Assembly: GCA_949318235.1 (NCBI GenBank)
Contig: OX439127.1
Span: 8,418,816-8,482,815 of the forward strand
Reading direction: 5' to 3'
DNA length: 64,000 bases
Source of the DNA: Ecdyonurus torrentis
Taxonomy: Eukaryota; Arthropoda; Insecta; Ephemeroptera; Heptageniidae
Shown here: piece by piece, positions 63,997 through 64,000 of the stretch
How the letters are laid out: each line of letters begins with the position of its first letter
How positions within the stretch are numbered: position 1 is the first letter of the stretch
Notes under the pieces: model-generated
The model's database searches: none
Told to the model about the DNA's origin: nothing
What the model saw: the letters and a program-made list of their open reading frames with translations, nothing else
Position numbers and translations under genes: made by a program

Positions 63997-64000
63997 CTTT
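63953..64000. repeat. Poly(T) at the window edge
   Basis: About 44 T then CTTT; it continues beyond the window or ends the contig. Confidence 0.9.

Overview
The window is a stretch of an AT-rich, repeat-dense eukaryotic nuclear genome, almost certainly from an invertebrate animal. The reasons are genes split by GT-AG introns, an animal-type SNAPC4 gene, non-LTR retrotransposon remnants, many MITE-like palindromes and very long microsatellites (GATA, GAAA, TTTC, TA, GA). I cannot name the phylum from sequence alone. Nothing here looks bacterial or viral: there are no operons and no CRISPR array.

Two protein-coding loci can be recognised, both on the + strand. (1) 28465-41914 is a complete SNAPC4 (SNAP190) gene. 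It has 14 coding exons that splice in frame to 852 codons plus a stop, including the Rh half repeat and four Myb-like repeats Ra-Rd. It probably encodes the large DNA-binding subunit of the snRNA-activating complex, which serves U-snRNA promoters. Its introns are packed with mobile DNA: a 4.6-kb inverted-repeat element in intron 1, palindromic TTAA elements in introns 1, 5, 11 and 12, and a 0.68-kb TTTC array in intron 5. (2) 49142-62070 holds exon-like blocks matching the conserved C-terminal part of the Myb/B-Myb family. Several carry stops or frame changes, one exon is duplicated and out of order, and no R1R2R3 DNA-binding exons are visible. It looks like a decaying or rearranged Myb relic, with a GC-rich island (46715-47037) as a possible 5' exon.

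Layout. 1-5.7 kb: a LINE reverse-transcriptase tail split by a 1.08-kb foldback, enclosed by a 175-bp inverted repeat. 5.7-28 kb: no confident host gene; a mosaic of MITEs, LINE 3' ends, an unclassified dispersed unit ('unit D') and microsatellites. 28-42 kb: SNAPC4. 42-46.7 kb: another copy of unit D. 46.7-64 kb: the Myb relic, a 1.64-kb segmental duplication (two full copies and one partial), an RTE-like LINE fragment, two TA-flanked inverted-repeat elements, a 0.48-kb palindrome and a 200-N assembly gap.

The most informative signal is the segmental duplication. Its copies act as empty and filled insertion sites for two different elements, showing a TTAA target duplication for one and TA for the other. 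A second cross-cutting signal is the octamer TGACGTCA (a CRE core), present in most copies of three otherwise different MITE families. No previously undescribed functional gene system could be demonstrated; the most novel items are the element families and the rearranged Myb relic.
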